From Lichenicoccus roseus (GTDB lineage: Bacteria; Pseudomonadota; Alphaproteobacteria; Acetobacterales; Acetobacteraceae), in assembly GCF_005844085.1 (NCBI RefSeq), contig NZ_VCDI01000002.1, positions 682,001 through 746,000 of the forward strand: a stretch of DNA of 64,000 nucleotides, in the 5' to 3' direction. The translations under genes were made by a program, and so were the position numbers. This document shows positions 50,432 to 59,243 of the stretch, piece by piece. Position 1 is the stretch's first letter, and each line of letters starts with the position of its first letter. The notes beneath the pieces are model-generated. The model made no database searches. It saw only the letters and a program-made list of their open reading frames with translations, and was not told the origin of the DNA.

Positions 50432-51208
50432 TCAGGACAGCACAGGCGGACCGCCCACAGAGTTATCCACATGCTTGCAGCGCGCGATCGGCGGCTCGGT
50501 CGTTTCGTATCCCATGTGATCCTGCTCGACCTGCCACGCCTGGCGGATGGCGTCGAGCAGGGCCTGGCGTCGCAATCCGGGCGGCAGCGGCGGCGAGATG
50601 GCGATCCGTATGGTGCCCGGCCGCTTGATGAAGGCGTTCCTCGGCCAGCAGCGACCGGAATCGGTCGCCACCGGAACCACCGGCAGGCCGGAATGCGCCG
50701 CCAGTGCCGCGACGCCCGGCTGCAGGGCGGCGGTGTCGCCGGCAGCGACCCGGGTGCCCTCCGGGAAGATCACGATCTGCCGGCCATCCTCGACCGCCCG
50801 CGTGGTCTCGCGCAGCAGGTTGCGCAACGCGCGGGCGCCGGCGTCGCGGTCGACCGGGATCATGCCGGCGAGCAGCAGCATCGGCCCGACCAGCGGCAGC
50901 CGGGTCAGCTCGCGCTTCATCACGTAGGCCGGGCGTGGCAACAGGGTCAGCCAGACCAGGGTGTCGAAGGCGCTCTGGTGCTGGGAGGCGATCAGGACCG
51001 GGCCTTCCGGCAGATGCTCGAGGCCGGTCAGCTCGATGCGTATGCCGCAGATGCGCCGAAGTCCGGCGATCGACAGGCTGCACCACAGCGTCGCGTAGCG
51101 CAGCGCGTGCCGGCGCCCGAACAGCCTGACCCAGAAGGCAGCCATGCCCATCACCAGCGTCAGCAGCACGAAATACAGGTTGAACAGGGCAGCGCGGGCC
51201 AGGGTCAT
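50432..51208 (-). CDS. plsC: 1-acyl-sn-glycerol-3-phosphate acyltransferase
   Basis: 258 aa from ATG 51208, overlapping the ydcF-like stop by 4 bp. After one or two N-terminal TM segments come the acyltransferase motifs: HQSAFD (H-x4-D), VMKRELTRLPLVG and FPEGTR. It makes phosphatidic acid at the inner membrane. Last gene of the ftsE-ftsX-ydcF-plsC run. Confidence 0.93.
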   Translation of the reverse strand: MTLARAALFNLYFVLLTLVMGMAAFWVRLFGRRHALRYATLWCSLSIAGLRRICGIRIELTGLEHLPEGPVLIASQHQSAFDTLVWLTLLPRPAYVMKRELTRLPLVGPMLLLAGMIPVDRDAGARALRNLLRETTRAVEDGRQIVIFPEGTRVAAGDTAALQPGVAALAAHSGLPVVPVATDSGRCWPRNAFIKRPGTIRIAISPPLPPGLRRQALLDAIRQAWQVEQDHMGYETTEPPIARCKHVDNSVGGPPVLS

Positions 51209-51798
51209 GCGAGCGTCCGCAGGGCACCGACGGCCTGGCCGATCTCGACCGCAAGCCACTTCAGGTATTCGACCAGCAGCAGGCGCAGCGTGCCCGGCGA
51301 GAACGGTCGCAGCAGCGCCGGCGGCTGCACCGAGCACGGCATCAGGCGCACCCCGGGCAGGGCGGCGCCGATCTCCGCCAGCGCGCGGCGCATGTGATAG
51401 CCGGCGGTGACCACGATCAGGCTGTGCAGGTCGTTGGCGCGCGCCCATGACGCCGTCTCGGCGGCATTGCCGCTGGTGGTGGTGGCGTCGTGGCCGATGG
51501 CGATGGCGGCGGGCGCGGTGCCCTCCGGGATGTGCAGGCGGGACGCACGGGCGAGGCGGTTGAGGTCAAGGCTCGGGCGTACCCCTGAGATCAGCAGCCT
51601 GTGGGCGTGGCCGCCCTCCAGCAGCGACAGGGCGAGTTCGATACGCCCGCTGCCGCCGGTCAGGGCAACGATGCCGTCGGCCTGCCCGGGCAGTCCGGAA
51701 GGCTGCAGCGCGTCGTGCGCGAACCAGGCGAAACCGGCGCCGAGGGCGAGGCCGGTCAGCAGCACGAGGCCGGCGGCGAGGCGAAGCGGTCTGCTCAC
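51205..51798 (-). CDS. YdcF/DUF218-family protein
   Basis: 197 aa from GTG 51798, which overlaps the ftsX stop (GTGA). An N-terminal TM or signal segment (LVLLTGLALGAGFAWFA) precedes the DUF218 domain: DGIVALTGGSGRIELALSLL, LLISGVRP, HDATTTSGNAAETASWA and VVTAGYHMRRA. Members such as SanA and ElyC act in envelope biogenesis; the biochemical activity is unclear. Position beside ftsEX and plsC is consistent with an envelope role. Confidence 0.9.
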   Translation of the reverse strand: MSRPLRLAAGLVLLTGLALGAGFAWFAHDALQPSGLPGQADGIVALTGGSGRIELALSLLEGGHAHRLLISGVRPSLDLNRLARASRLHIPEGTAPAAIAIGHDATTTSGNAAETASWARANDLHSLIVVTAGYHMRRALAEIGAALPGVRLMPCSVQPPALLRPFSPGTLRLLLVEYLKWLAVEIGQAVGALRTLA

Positions 51799-52838
51799 GG
51801 CAGCCTGCGCAACCAGGCGCGCACCGTGGCCTGCGCGGTCAGCCAGCCGATCAGCCCGGTCGCCAGCGGCAGCGACGGCAGCGCGACCAGCAACGGCAGC
51901 GGCAGCGCATCGAGCATCAGGCCCGGCAACAGGCCGCCCCCACCCCCGCCCCCGACCTGGACCAGCACTCCGGGGAGCGTTCCCGCCAGCGGCGTGGCGC
52001 CGGCCGCACCGCCCGCAGCAGCGCCTGTGGAGAACGGCGCCGCCAGCCGCGAGAGCTGGGCCAGCACCGGCAGCGCCACCAGGGCGCCGATGATGCCGCC
52101 GACCAGTGCCAGGAAGCCGGTGCGACGGGCGAAACGCTGGGCCACGTAGCTGTCGGTGGCGCCGAGGCTGTGCACCAGCTCGATGGCGCCGCGACGGCGG
52201 ACGATGCCGGCACGGGTTGCCAGCGCGACCACCCACCCGGCGACCGCCGCTACCGTCAGCAGCGCCAGTCCGGCGCAGGCCTGCAGGCTGTAGGTCAGGG
52301 CCAGCAGGCGGTCGCTCCAGGCTGCGCTGTCCTCGACCAGGGTGCCGGGCGCCTGCCGGTCCAGCGCGTCCGGCAGCGCCGGCGGCAGGCTCGCGCCGGA
52401 TTGCAGCCGGAGCTGCACCACGGCGGGCAGCGGCAGGGCGAGCAGATCGGCGTGCGCTCCGCCGTGGCCGCCGAGCCAGGGCTGCAGCAGCTGGTCGAGC
52501 TCTCGCGCGTCCAGCAGGTGCCGGCTGGCGATGCCGGGCATGCCGGCGAGGGTCGCCTGCACGGCGTCGATGCGGGTCCCGGCAGCGGCGCCCCCGGCGG
52601 CGCCGGGGGTAGCTGCGGCCAGCGGTTCCGGCACCTGCACGATGACGATGGCGCCGGCGCCGCCGCTCCAGCGTGTGGCCAGCGCGTGGGCACCTACCGC
52701 GCCGGCCAGCGCAAGCGCCGCCAGGAATGCCATCGCGGCGACCACGCTCGGCAGCATGCGGTCGGGAATGGCGCGCCGCAGCCCCAGCCCGTCGGCAGGG
52801 CGTGAGGGTGCCCTGGGCAGGCGCGGCGCTTCGCTCAT
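51795..52838 (-). CDS. ftsX: Cell-division permease-like protein FtsX
   Basis: 347 aa, start overlapping ftsE by 4 bp. TM1 is at about residues 30-52 (VVAAMAFLAALALAGAVGAHALA). An extracytoplasmic domain (55-180) and three C-terminal TM helices follow, with RRRGAIELVHSLGATDSYVAQRFARR in the conserved cytoplasmic loop. With FtsE it forms the type VII ABC complex that controls septal peptidoglycan hydrolysis. The Gly-run (VGGGGGGGLL) between the last helices is a local low-complexity insert. Confidence 0.9.
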   Translation of the reverse strand: MSEAPRLPRAPSRPADGLGLRRAIPDRMLPSVVAAMAFLAALALAGAVGAHALATRWSGGAGAIVIVQVPEPLAAATPGAAGGAAAGTRIDAVQATLAGMPGIASRHLLDARELDQLLQPWLGGHGGAHADLLALPLPAVVQLRLQSGASLPPALPDALDRQAPGTLVEDSAAWSDRLLALTYSLQACAGLALLTVAAVAGWVVALATRAGIVRRRGAIELVHSLGATDSYVAQRFARRTGFLALVGGIIGALVALPVLAQLSRLAAPFSTGAAAGGAAGATPLAGTLPGVLVQVGGGGGGGLLPGLMLDALPLPLLVALPSLPLATGLIGWLTAQATVRAWLRRLP

Positions 52839-53563
52839 GGCACCAGTACGGCGCGGGCGCCGTCCTCGACCAGGCGCCCACGATCCAGCCGAAGCGACGG
52901 CGCCTGGAAATGCCGCACCAGGTGGTCGTTGTGGGTGGCCACGATCACCGTGGAGCCAAGCTGGTTCAGCTCCATCAGCAGCTCCATCAGGCGCAGCGCC
53001 TGCGGCGCATCGAGCGAGCCGGTCGGTTCGTCGGCCAGCAGCAGCGGCGGCCGCAGCACCACCGCACGGGCGATCGCGGCGCGCTGCTGTTCGCCGCCGG
53101 ACAGCTCGCCGGGCCGCGCCAGCAGACGGCGGCCGAGGCCGATCCAGTTCAGCATCTCGCTGACCTCGGCCTGCACGCGGGGCTCGGCGATCTGCGCCAG
53201 CCGCATCGGCAGCGCCACGTTGTCGAACACCGAGAGCTCGGGCAGCAGCCGCAGATCCTGGAACACCACGCCCATGCGCCGGCGCAGACGCACCAGCTGC
53301 CGGCGTGGCGCACGCTGCACGCTGGTGCCGAACAGCTCGAACTCCCCCGTCGTCGGCATCGCGCCGAGCTGCAGCACGCGCAGCAGGCTCGACTTGCCGG
53401 CCCCCGACGCGCCGAGCAGCCAGCGGAAGGCGCCGGCGGGCACCGTGAAGCTGACCCCCTGCAGCACCTCGCGGCGCTGGGCGGCGCGACCGAGGAACCG
53501 AGTTCGCCCTGGCCAATTCGGTCCGTTTCCGATACGAAGTGAAACGTCGGACAGGCGGATCAT
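52835..53563 (-). CDS. ftsE: Cell-division ATP-binding protein FtsE
   Basis: 242 aa. Walker A GASGAGKSS is at residues 51-59, with the Q-loop VVFQDLRLLPELSVFDNVALPM, signature LSGGEQQR, Walker B LLLADEPTGSLD and the H-loop VATHND. The FtsE-typical VFQD-x-LL pattern supports FtsE over other ABC proteins. An insert (GNGPNWPGRTRFLGRAAQRR) lengthens the first strand region relative to most FtsE proteins. Divergent from the zinc-finger gene. Confidence 0.93.
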   Translation of the reverse strand: MIRLSDVSLRIGNGPNWPGRTRFLGRAAQRREVLQGVSFTVPAGAFRWLLGASGAGKSSLLRVLQLGAMPTTGEFELFGTSVQRAPRRQLVRLRRRMGVVFQDLRLLPELSVFDNVALPMRLAQIAEPRVQAEVSEMLNWIGLGRRLLARPGELSGGEQQRAAIARAVVLRPPLLLADEPTGSLDAPQALRLMELLMELNQLGSTVIVATHNDHLVRHFQAPSLRLDRGRLVEDGARAVLVP

Positions 53564-53595
53564 CGGTGCCCCGGCTCATTGGGGACAACCGGAGC

Positions 53596-54228
53596 ATGCC
53601 GTCGATCAGGATCACCTGCCCGGGCTGCGCTGCCACCTACGCGGTGCCCGAGGCGCAGGCACGGCCGGACCGCCTGGTCCGCTGTGCTGGCTGCACGATG
53701 GAATGGCTGCCGTTCGAGCTGCCGCCGCCCGCACCGGACGCCGAGGCGCCGCCGGTCGACGTGACGCCGCCCGAACCCAGCCGCAGCATCGCAGCCAGCC
53801 TGCAGCTTCATGCAGCCGCGACCGACGAGGTCGTGGAGGCGCCGGCCGGGCAGGCCGGGCCGGAGCTGGTCGATCCGGAAGAGCCCGACTGGAGCGACGC
53901 CGAACTCCCGCAGTTCGACCTGCCTGCCCCCATCACCCATGCCACCGGGCCGGCCGCTCCGTCCCCGCCACCGGTGCCACCCTCCCGGGAGACACGCTGG
54001 CGGGCGGCCTGGGCGGCGAGCGTGCTGCTGCTGGCGATGGCGGGCGCCGGCAGCGTGCACTGGCGCGAGCCGATCATGCTGCGCTGGCCGCCCTCGACCA
54101 GGCTCTATGCCGCATTCGGCAACGCTCACATGCCGCGTGCCGCTACCGCCGAAATGGTCGCGCCGAGGGCGGCGAGCGCCATCAGCAGCAAGCCGTCGAA
54201 GATCAGCCCGGTCGGCGTCAGCGAATGA
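53596..54228 (+). CDS. MJ0042-type zinc-finger protein with one TM helix
   Basis: 210 aa from ATG 53596. The zinc ribbon is CPGC at Cys8/Cys11 and CAGC at Cys30/Cys33, with the typical ATYAVPEAQ...LVRCAGC. A long Pro/Glu/Asp-rich linker leads to a TM helix near 150-170 (WAASVLLLAMAGAGSVHW). The family is common beside ftsEX in alphaproteobacteria; function unknown. The last 35 codons overlap the convergent gene 54126-54503 on the other strand. Confidence 0.85.
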   Translation: MPSIRITCPGCAATYAVPEAQARPDRLVRCAGCTMEWLPFELPPPAPDAEAPPVDVTPPEPSRSIAASLQLHAAATDEVVEAPAGQAGPELVDPEEPDWSDAELPQFDLPAPITHATGPAAPSPPPVPPSRETRWRAAWAASVLLLAMAGAGSVHWREPIMLRWPPSTRLYAAFGNAHMPRAATAEMVAPRAASAISSKPSKISPVGVSE

Positions 54229-54503
54229 CCGGCCAGGACCAGGGTGTGCGGGATGGTGCCCGAGATGCTGTTCAGGATATCCCGCGCCTGCTGGTCGGCG
54301 GTGGCCTCGTGGGTGGTGATCGCGTCCACCAGCCGCGGCAGCGCCCACCAGCCGAGCCCCAGCACCAGCAGCAGCGGCGCCAGCAGTTCGGCCACCTGCT
54401 GCATGAAGTAGAACACGAAATGCACGATGCTCCACAGCATCAGCCGGATTGCGCGCAGGACCGTACCGGGTTGCGGCCCTCCGCGTTGCAAGTCCACAGC
54501 CAT
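54126..54503 (-). CDS. Small membrane protein of unknown function
   Basis: 125 aa from ATG 54503 with GGAGA nine bases upstream. Two hydrophobic segments are present: ELLAPLLLVLGLGWWALP and LIFDGLLLMALAALGATISAV. Between them is a polar stretch with THEATADQQARDILNS. No family recognised. The 3' end overlaps the zinc-finger gene by 103 bp in the convergent orientation, so base pairing between the two transcripts is possible. Confidence 0.65.
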   Translation of the reverse strand: MAVDLQRGGPQPGTVLRAIRLMLWSIVHFVFYFMQQVAELLAPLLLVLGLGWWALPRLVDAITTHEATADQQARDILNSISGTIPHTLVLAGHSLTPTGLIFDGLLLMALAALGATISAVAARGM

Positions 54504-54669
54504 CTGTTCAGGTCTCCATCGCGCGGTCCGGTCCGGGAGGCGGCCCCGGTTCCGGTGCATCCGAGGCGGAACTAACGCGCGCGGCGTGCCCCGGCAAGGC
54601 GCACTCTCCAAAGCGGCGTGGGCCGAGGCCGCGTCGGACGGAGCCGCGCCGTTCGAAGCCGCACGGCGC

Positions 54670-55929
54670 TCAGGCGCGGCCGGCTTCCGCGGCTGCGGTC
54701 GCCGTCCCGGCATCCGGCACCGACACCCGTCGCAACCCGATGGCGGCGGCCAGACAGGCGAGCGCCGCCAGCATGAACGGCGCACCCGGTACATGCACCG
54801 GTCCGTGCGGCCTTGTCGCGGCGGCGAACAGGGTGCCCATCACCAGCGGACCCAGAACCATCGCCAGGCCCTGCAGCGAAGCAAGCCCGCCCTGGACCTC
54901 GCCCTGCTTCTGCGGCCCGGCGGCGGCGGACAGCAGCGACTGCACCGGCGGACCGGACATCGCGCCGAGGGCGAGGATCGGGATGCCGCTCACCATCAGC
55001 CACGGCGTCACCGCGAAGCTGTAGACAAGGTAGCCGGCAGCGGCGAACAGGGTGCCGCAGATCGCCGTCTCGCGGGCGCCGATCCGCCCGATGACCCGCC
55101 GCACCAGCACTCCCTGCACCACCGCCTGTGCGGCGCCGCCGAGGGCCAGCGCCAGCCCGTTGTCGAGCGTGTTCCAGCCGAAGCGCATCTGGTTGGACAG
55201 GATGAAGCTGGTCTGCTGCGCGCCGATCGCGAACCAGGTGGCGAACCAGGCGAAGCCGAGCCGCAGGCTGGTCGCGTCCCGGCCCAGCCGCAGCAGCGAG
55301 GCGAGCGGGTTGGCACGCCGCCACTCGAACGGTCGCCGGCGTTCGCGCGGCAGGCTCTCGGGCAGCACGAAGGTGCCGTACAGCACGTTGCAGCCGATCA
55401 GGCCGGCGCTGACCAGGAAGGGCAGCCGGATCCAGTAGGTGCCGAGGATGCCGCCGATCACCGGCCCGAGGATGAAGCCGAGGCCGAACATCGCGCCGAT
55501 CAGGCCGAAATAGCGCGCGCGCTGCTCCGGCGGGGTGACGTCGGCGATGTAGGCCGATGCGGTCGGCACGTTGGCCGCGAACAGGCCGGCGAACACCCGC
55601 ATCGCGAACAGCAGGGCCAGGTTGTCCACCCACACCCAGAGCAGCGAGTTGATGCCCAGCGCGCTCAGCGACGTCAGCAGCACCGGGCGGCGGCCGTACC
55701 GGTCGGACAGGCCGCCGAGGATCGGGGCGCAGACGAACTGGGTCAGCGAGAACACCGCGAACAGCGCGCCGACATAGAACGAGGCCTGCGACGGCGGCTG
55801 GTGCGAGACCTCGCGCACCAGGTCCGGCAGCACCGGGATCACGATGCCGAAGCAGATTGCGTCGAGGGCGACGGTGAACAGGACGAAAGCGGCCGATGCG
55901 CGCCTGTCGCCCGCCTTGCGGGATATCAT
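54670..55929 (-). CDS. TetA-like MFS drug/metabolite exporter
   Basis: 419 aa from ATG 55929, 12 TM helices. The DHA1 family motif A is GGLSDRYGRRPVLL; motif C-like GFILGPVIGGILG follows in TM5. The N-terminus FTVALDAICFGIVIPVLPDL matches the TCR/Tet branch. It probably extrudes small toxic compounds by proton antiport. Upstream frame extension to 56103 is non-conserved. Confidence 0.92.
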   Translation of the reverse strand: MISRKAGDRRASAAFVLFTVALDAICFGIVIPVLPDLVREVSHQPPSQASFYVGALFAVFSLTQFVCAPILGGLSDRYGRRPVLLTSLSALGINSLLWVWVDNLALLFAMRVFAGLFAANVPTASAYIADVTPPEQRARYFGLIGAMFGLGFILGPVIGGILGTYWIRLPFLVSAGLIGCNVLYGTFVLPESLPRERRRPFEWRRANPLASLLRLGRDATSLRLGFAWFATWFAIGAQQTSFILSNQMRFGWNTLDNGLALALGGAAQAVVQGVLVRRVIGRIGARETAICGTLFAAAGYLVYSFAVTPWLMVSGIPILALGAMSGPPVQSLLSAAAGPQKQGEVQGGLASLQGLAMVLGPLVMGTLFAAATRPHGPVHVPGAPFMLAALACLAAAIGLRRVSVPDAGTATAAAEAGRA

Positions 55930-55960
55930 CGGGCCTGGACGCCACTTCAGTGAGGTGGCG

Positions 55961-57118
55961 TCAAGCGTCGATCGGCCGCCTGGTTGCAGCCGGTGCGGCA
56001 GCGGCGCCGGAGAACGGCGCGGCATTGCCGATCGGGGCGAGGGCGGCAAGGAACATTTCCGCGCAGGCACGCCAGCTGAAGCGCTCGGCATGCGCCCTGG
56101 CATCGGCTCGCGAGCATTCCACCGCCGCCAGGCAGGCCGCCCGCAGGTCGTCCGCGACCGCGCCCGGACGCCCGGCGGCGCCGCGCAGGATGTCGCGTGG
56201 TCCCATCACGTCGTAGGCCGCGACCGGCACCCCGCAGGCGAGCGCCTCCAGCACCACCAGCCCGAACGTGTCGGTGCGGCTCGGGAACACGAACACGTCG
56301 GCGCCGGCGTAGGACTGCGCCAGCGCCCGCTCGGAACGCGGCCCGGTGAACACCACGTCCGGATAGGCCGCCTTCAGGCTGGCCAGCATCGGGCCGCCGC
56401 CGACCACCACCTTCGAGCCCGGCAGGTCGAGATCGAGGAAGGCGCCGATGTTCTTCTCGACCGCGATGCGCCCGACATAGAGGAACACCGGCGGGCGCGC
56501 CTTCCAGTCGCCCTCCCAGTCCTCGCGCGGCTCCGGCCGGAAGCGCTGCAGGTCGACGCCGCGGGTCCAGGCCCGCAGCCTGGTGAAGCCGCGCGACGCC
56601 AGGTCCTGAGAGAGCGTCTCGGTGGCGACCAGGGTCGCCGCGGCGCCGTTGTGGAACCAGCGCAGCACGGCGTAGGCGAGGCCGGGCGGCAGGCCGGTGC
56701 GGGCCTGGATGTACTCCGGGAAGCGGGTGTGGAACGAGGTGGTGAACGGGACGCCCCGGCGCCTTGCCCAGCGGCGGGCGGCCATGCCGAGCGGGCCCTC
56801 GGTCGCGATATGCACCGCATCGGGCCGGAACGCGGCGATCAGGCGCGCCAGCCGGCGGCCGGGCAGCAGCGACAGCCTGATGTCCGGGTAGGTCGGGCAG
56901 GGGATGGTGACGAAGCGGTCGGGGCCGACCACCTCCACGGCGTGGCCCATCTGGCGGAGCTCGGCGGCGACGGTGGACAGGGTGCGCACCACCCCGTTCA
57001 CCTGCGGCATCCAGGCGTCCGACACGATCAGGATGCGCGCGACCGGAATGTGCGCGACAGGAGCGGTCGCGACAGCATCGGGCGCGATCGAGGCGTCGCG
57101 CACCGGACTGCCATCCAT
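55961..57118 (-). CDS. GT4-family glycosyltransferase
   Basis: 385 aa from ATG 57118. GT-B fold: N-terminal RILIVSDAWMPQVNGVVRTL, middle TSFHTRFPEYI and C-terminal VGRIAVEKNIGAFLDL, VVVGGGPML and the E-x7-E motif region FPSRTDTFGLVVLEALACGVPV. Close to the alpha-mannosyltransferase (MgtA/GtfA-like) group. Paired downstream of an LpxH-like phosphoesterase (14 bp), an arrangement common in alphaproteobacteria, suggesting glycolipid synthesis. Confidence 0.92.
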   Translation of the reverse strand: MDGSPVRDASIAPDAVATAPVAHIPVARILIVSDAWMPQVNGVVRTLSTVAAELRQMGHAVEVVGPDRFVTIPCPTYPDIRLSLLPGRRLARLIAAFRPDAVHIATEGPLGMAARRWARRRGVPFTTSFHTRFPEYIQARTGLPPGLAYAVLRWFHNGAAATLVATETLSQDLASRGFTRLRAWTRGVDLQRFRPEPREDWEGDWKARPPVFLYVGRIAVEKNIGAFLDLDLPGSKVVVGGGPMLASLKAAYPDVVFTGPRSERALAQSYAGADVFVFPSRTDTFGLVVLEALACGVPVAAYDVMGPRDILRGAAGRPGAVADDLRAACLAAVECSRADARAHAERFSWRACAEMFLAALAPIGNAAPFSGAAAAPAATRRPIDA

Positions 57119-57132
57119 GGCCTGGGGTCCGT

Positions 57133-57939
57133 TCAGGCCGGTTGCGCCAGGCGGCGCTGCATGAAGGACACGCGGTTGCGCTCGGCCCAGTCGATCAGTT
57201 CGAGCCGGCCATCCTCGTGCTCCACGAGCGCGGTGCAGCTCTCCACCCAGTCGCCGTCGTTGATGTACAGTATTCCCCCGATGTCGCGCATCTCGGCGTG
57301 GTGGATGTGGCCGCACACCACGCCGTCCAGGCCACGGCGGCGGGCTTCGGCGGCCAGCGCGATCTCGAACCGGTCGATCGCCTTCACCGCGCCCTTGACC
57401 TGGCGCTTCAGCCACGCCGACAGCGAGCGGTAGGGCAGGCCGAGGCGCCGGCGGACGATGTTGAAATAGCGGTTGACCACCAGTGCGCCGTCATAGGCGC
57501 GGTCGCCGAGGAGGGCCAGAAACTTGGCGTAGCGCACGACGCTGTCGAATTCGTCGCCATGCATGACCAGCAGGCGGCGCCCGTCGGCAGTGGTGTGCAC
57601 CGCGTCCTGGCACAGCCGGATGCCGGCGATCTCGAGGGACATCGGCAGCCAGGAGCGGAACATCTCGTCGTGGTTGCCGGGGATGTAGACGACATCGGTG
57701 CCGCCGCGGGCCATGCCGACGATCACCCGCAGCAGTTCGTCGTGCGTCGCATCCCAATGCCAGGATTTCTTCAGGCGCCAGCCATCGACGATGTCGCCGA
57801 CAAGATAGAGTGTGTCGCAGGTGCAGCTGCGCAAAAAATCGGTGAGGAAATCACAGCGCGAACCGCGTGTGCCGAGATGCACGTCGGAGACGAAGACTGT
57901 CCGATATCGTACCCGTGGCGTTCTCGAAGAAGATCCCAT
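57133..57939 (-). CDS. UDP-2,3-diacylglucosamine diphosphatase-like metallophosphoesterase
   Basis: 268 aa. Calcineurin-like motifs are all present: DVHLG (Asp19, His21), GDIVDG (Asp49), GNHDE (Asn89, His90), HGDEFD and GHIHHAE. The LpxH-like family hydrolyses UDP-2,3-diacylglucosamine to lipid X in lipid A synthesis. This subgroup, found next to a GT4 gene, is sometimes annotated so by similarity only, so a phosphoesterase of another glycolipid intermediate remains possible. Confidence 0.85.
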   Translation of the reverse strand: MGSSSRTPRVRYRTVFVSDVHLGTRGSRCDFLTDFLRSCTCDTLYLVGDIVDGWRLKKSWHWDATHDELLRVIVGMARGGTDVVYIPGNHDEMFRSWLPMSLEIAGIRLCQDAVHTTADGRRLLVMHGDEFDSVVRYAKFLALLGDRAYDGALVVNRYFNIVRRRLGLPYRSLSAWLKRQVKGAVKAIDRFEIALAAEARRRGLDGVVCGHIHHAEMRDIGGILYINDGDWVESCTALVEHEDGRLELIDWAERNRVSFMQRRLAQPA

Positions 57940-58130
57940 CGCTCGTCGCCCCCAGGGTCGGTTCCAACTCGGTTCCAGTCTTCGCGCGGAGGTATAACTG
58001 TCCCACCTGGAGTCTTCCCGTGACGGTTAGATGATGAATCGCAGGACATGTTCGCTTCGAAGGTGTCACGACGACGGATCGAGAATATGGCTTGTCGGCA
58101 CTGCAGGCGTGCCGGAAGCGGAGCTGTCAT

Positions 58131-59177
58131 ATGCTTGTCATCTATAACCCGACCGCGGGCCGTCGACGCATCTGGCTGCTGTGGAGCGTGCTCGACATCC
58201 TGATGGCGCACGGCGTGCGGCTCGATGTCGCGGAGACCACGCATCCCGGCCATGCGACCGCGCTGGCCCGCGAGGCGGTGCTGCGCGGCGCGACGCTGGT
58301 GGTGGCCGCCGGTGGCGACGGCACCATCGCCGAGGTCGCCGAGGGACTGAGCGTGCAGCACGACCCGGCTGCCAGCCCGCAGGGAACCCTTCGCGGCGGC
58401 CGCATGGCGCCGGCCGCGACGCGGCGTCCGGTTGCCTGCCACCTTGGCATCATCCCGCTCGGAACCGCCAACGTGCTGGCGCACGAACTCGGACTTCCGC
58501 ATGCGGCCGCTGAAGTTGCCGCGGTGCTGGCGGCAGGGCGCCCGGTGCCGCTCTGGCCGGGTATCGCGCACGGACCCACCGGCCGCCGGCTGTTCGTGCA
58601 GATGCTCGGCATCGGCTTCGACGCCCACGTCGTGCACAACGTGTCGCGGCCGGTGAAGCGCGCGCTCGGCCGTGGCGCCTACGTGGTGCAGACCTTGCGC
58701 GAATTGCCGCGCTACGGCTTCGCGCGGATGCAGGCGACCATCGACGGGGTGGCGCACGAGACCGGCGGCATCATCGTCAGCAAGGGCAGCCTGTATGGCG
58801 GTCCCTATATGCTGGCGCCCGAGGCGGTGCCGGGCGAGCGGGGCTTCTCGATCATCCTGTTCGGGCGCGCCGGCGTGGCATCCGCCCTGCTGGCGGGGGC
58901 AGCGCTGCCGTTGAACATGCTGCAGCGGCTGCCGGGAACCCGAAGGCTGCGCGGCTACGAGATCACGATCACCACACCGGTCGCCTTGCCCGCACAATCG
59001 GACGGCGATCCGGCCGGCAGCACGCCGCTGCGTATTGTCGATGCTCCGGCGCCTATCCATGTGCTGGCGGGCGTCCGCGGCGCAGGATCGGCGCGGGCGA
59101 CCGGGCGACCGGCCGGCGCGGCAACGGGTCCAGGGACGGCTGACGGGGCCGTGGCCGCCGAGCGACTGGCTGGCTGA
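58131..59177 (+). CDS. Diacylglycerol-kinase-family lipid kinase-like protein
   Basis: 348 aa from ATG 58131. N-terminal IYNPTAGRRR and the nucleotide motif VVAAGGDGTIAEVAEG are diagnostic of the DAGK catalytic domain (PF00781). LGTANVLAHELGLP and QMLGIGFDAHVV follow. It probably phosphorylates a diacylglycerol or related lipid at the membrane. Divergent from the LpxH-like gene (191 bp between starts). The last 60 residues are Ala/Gly-rich and disordered. Confidence 0.9.
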   Translation: MLVIYNPTAGRRRIWLLWSVLDILMAHGVRLDVAETTHPGHATALAREAVLRGATLVVAAGGDGTIAEVAEGLSVQHDPAASPQGTLRGGRMAPAATRRPVACHLGIIPLGTANVLAHELGLPHAAAEVAAVLAAGRPVPLWPGIAHGPTGRRLFVQMLGIGFDAHVVHNVSRPVKRALGRGAYVVQTLRELPRYGFARMQATIDGVAHETGGIIVSKGSLYGGPYMLAPEAVPGERGFSIILFGRAGVASALLAGAALPLNMLQRLPGTRRLRGYEITITTPVALPAQSDGDPAGSTPLRIVDAPAPIHVLAGVRGAGSARATGRPAGAATGPGTADGAVAAERLAG

Positions 59178-59243
59178 GACGATCATCAGCGCGACCGGAA
59201 GCCCGGACGCAATGCGACAGAAACCAACGCGAGAGGAACGGAT

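Noticed and set aside
50101-50480. Chromosomal replication origin
   Set aside because: Only one exact and one near DnaA box were seen, with no AT-rich unwinding element or origin-linked genes; kept only as a low-interest observation.
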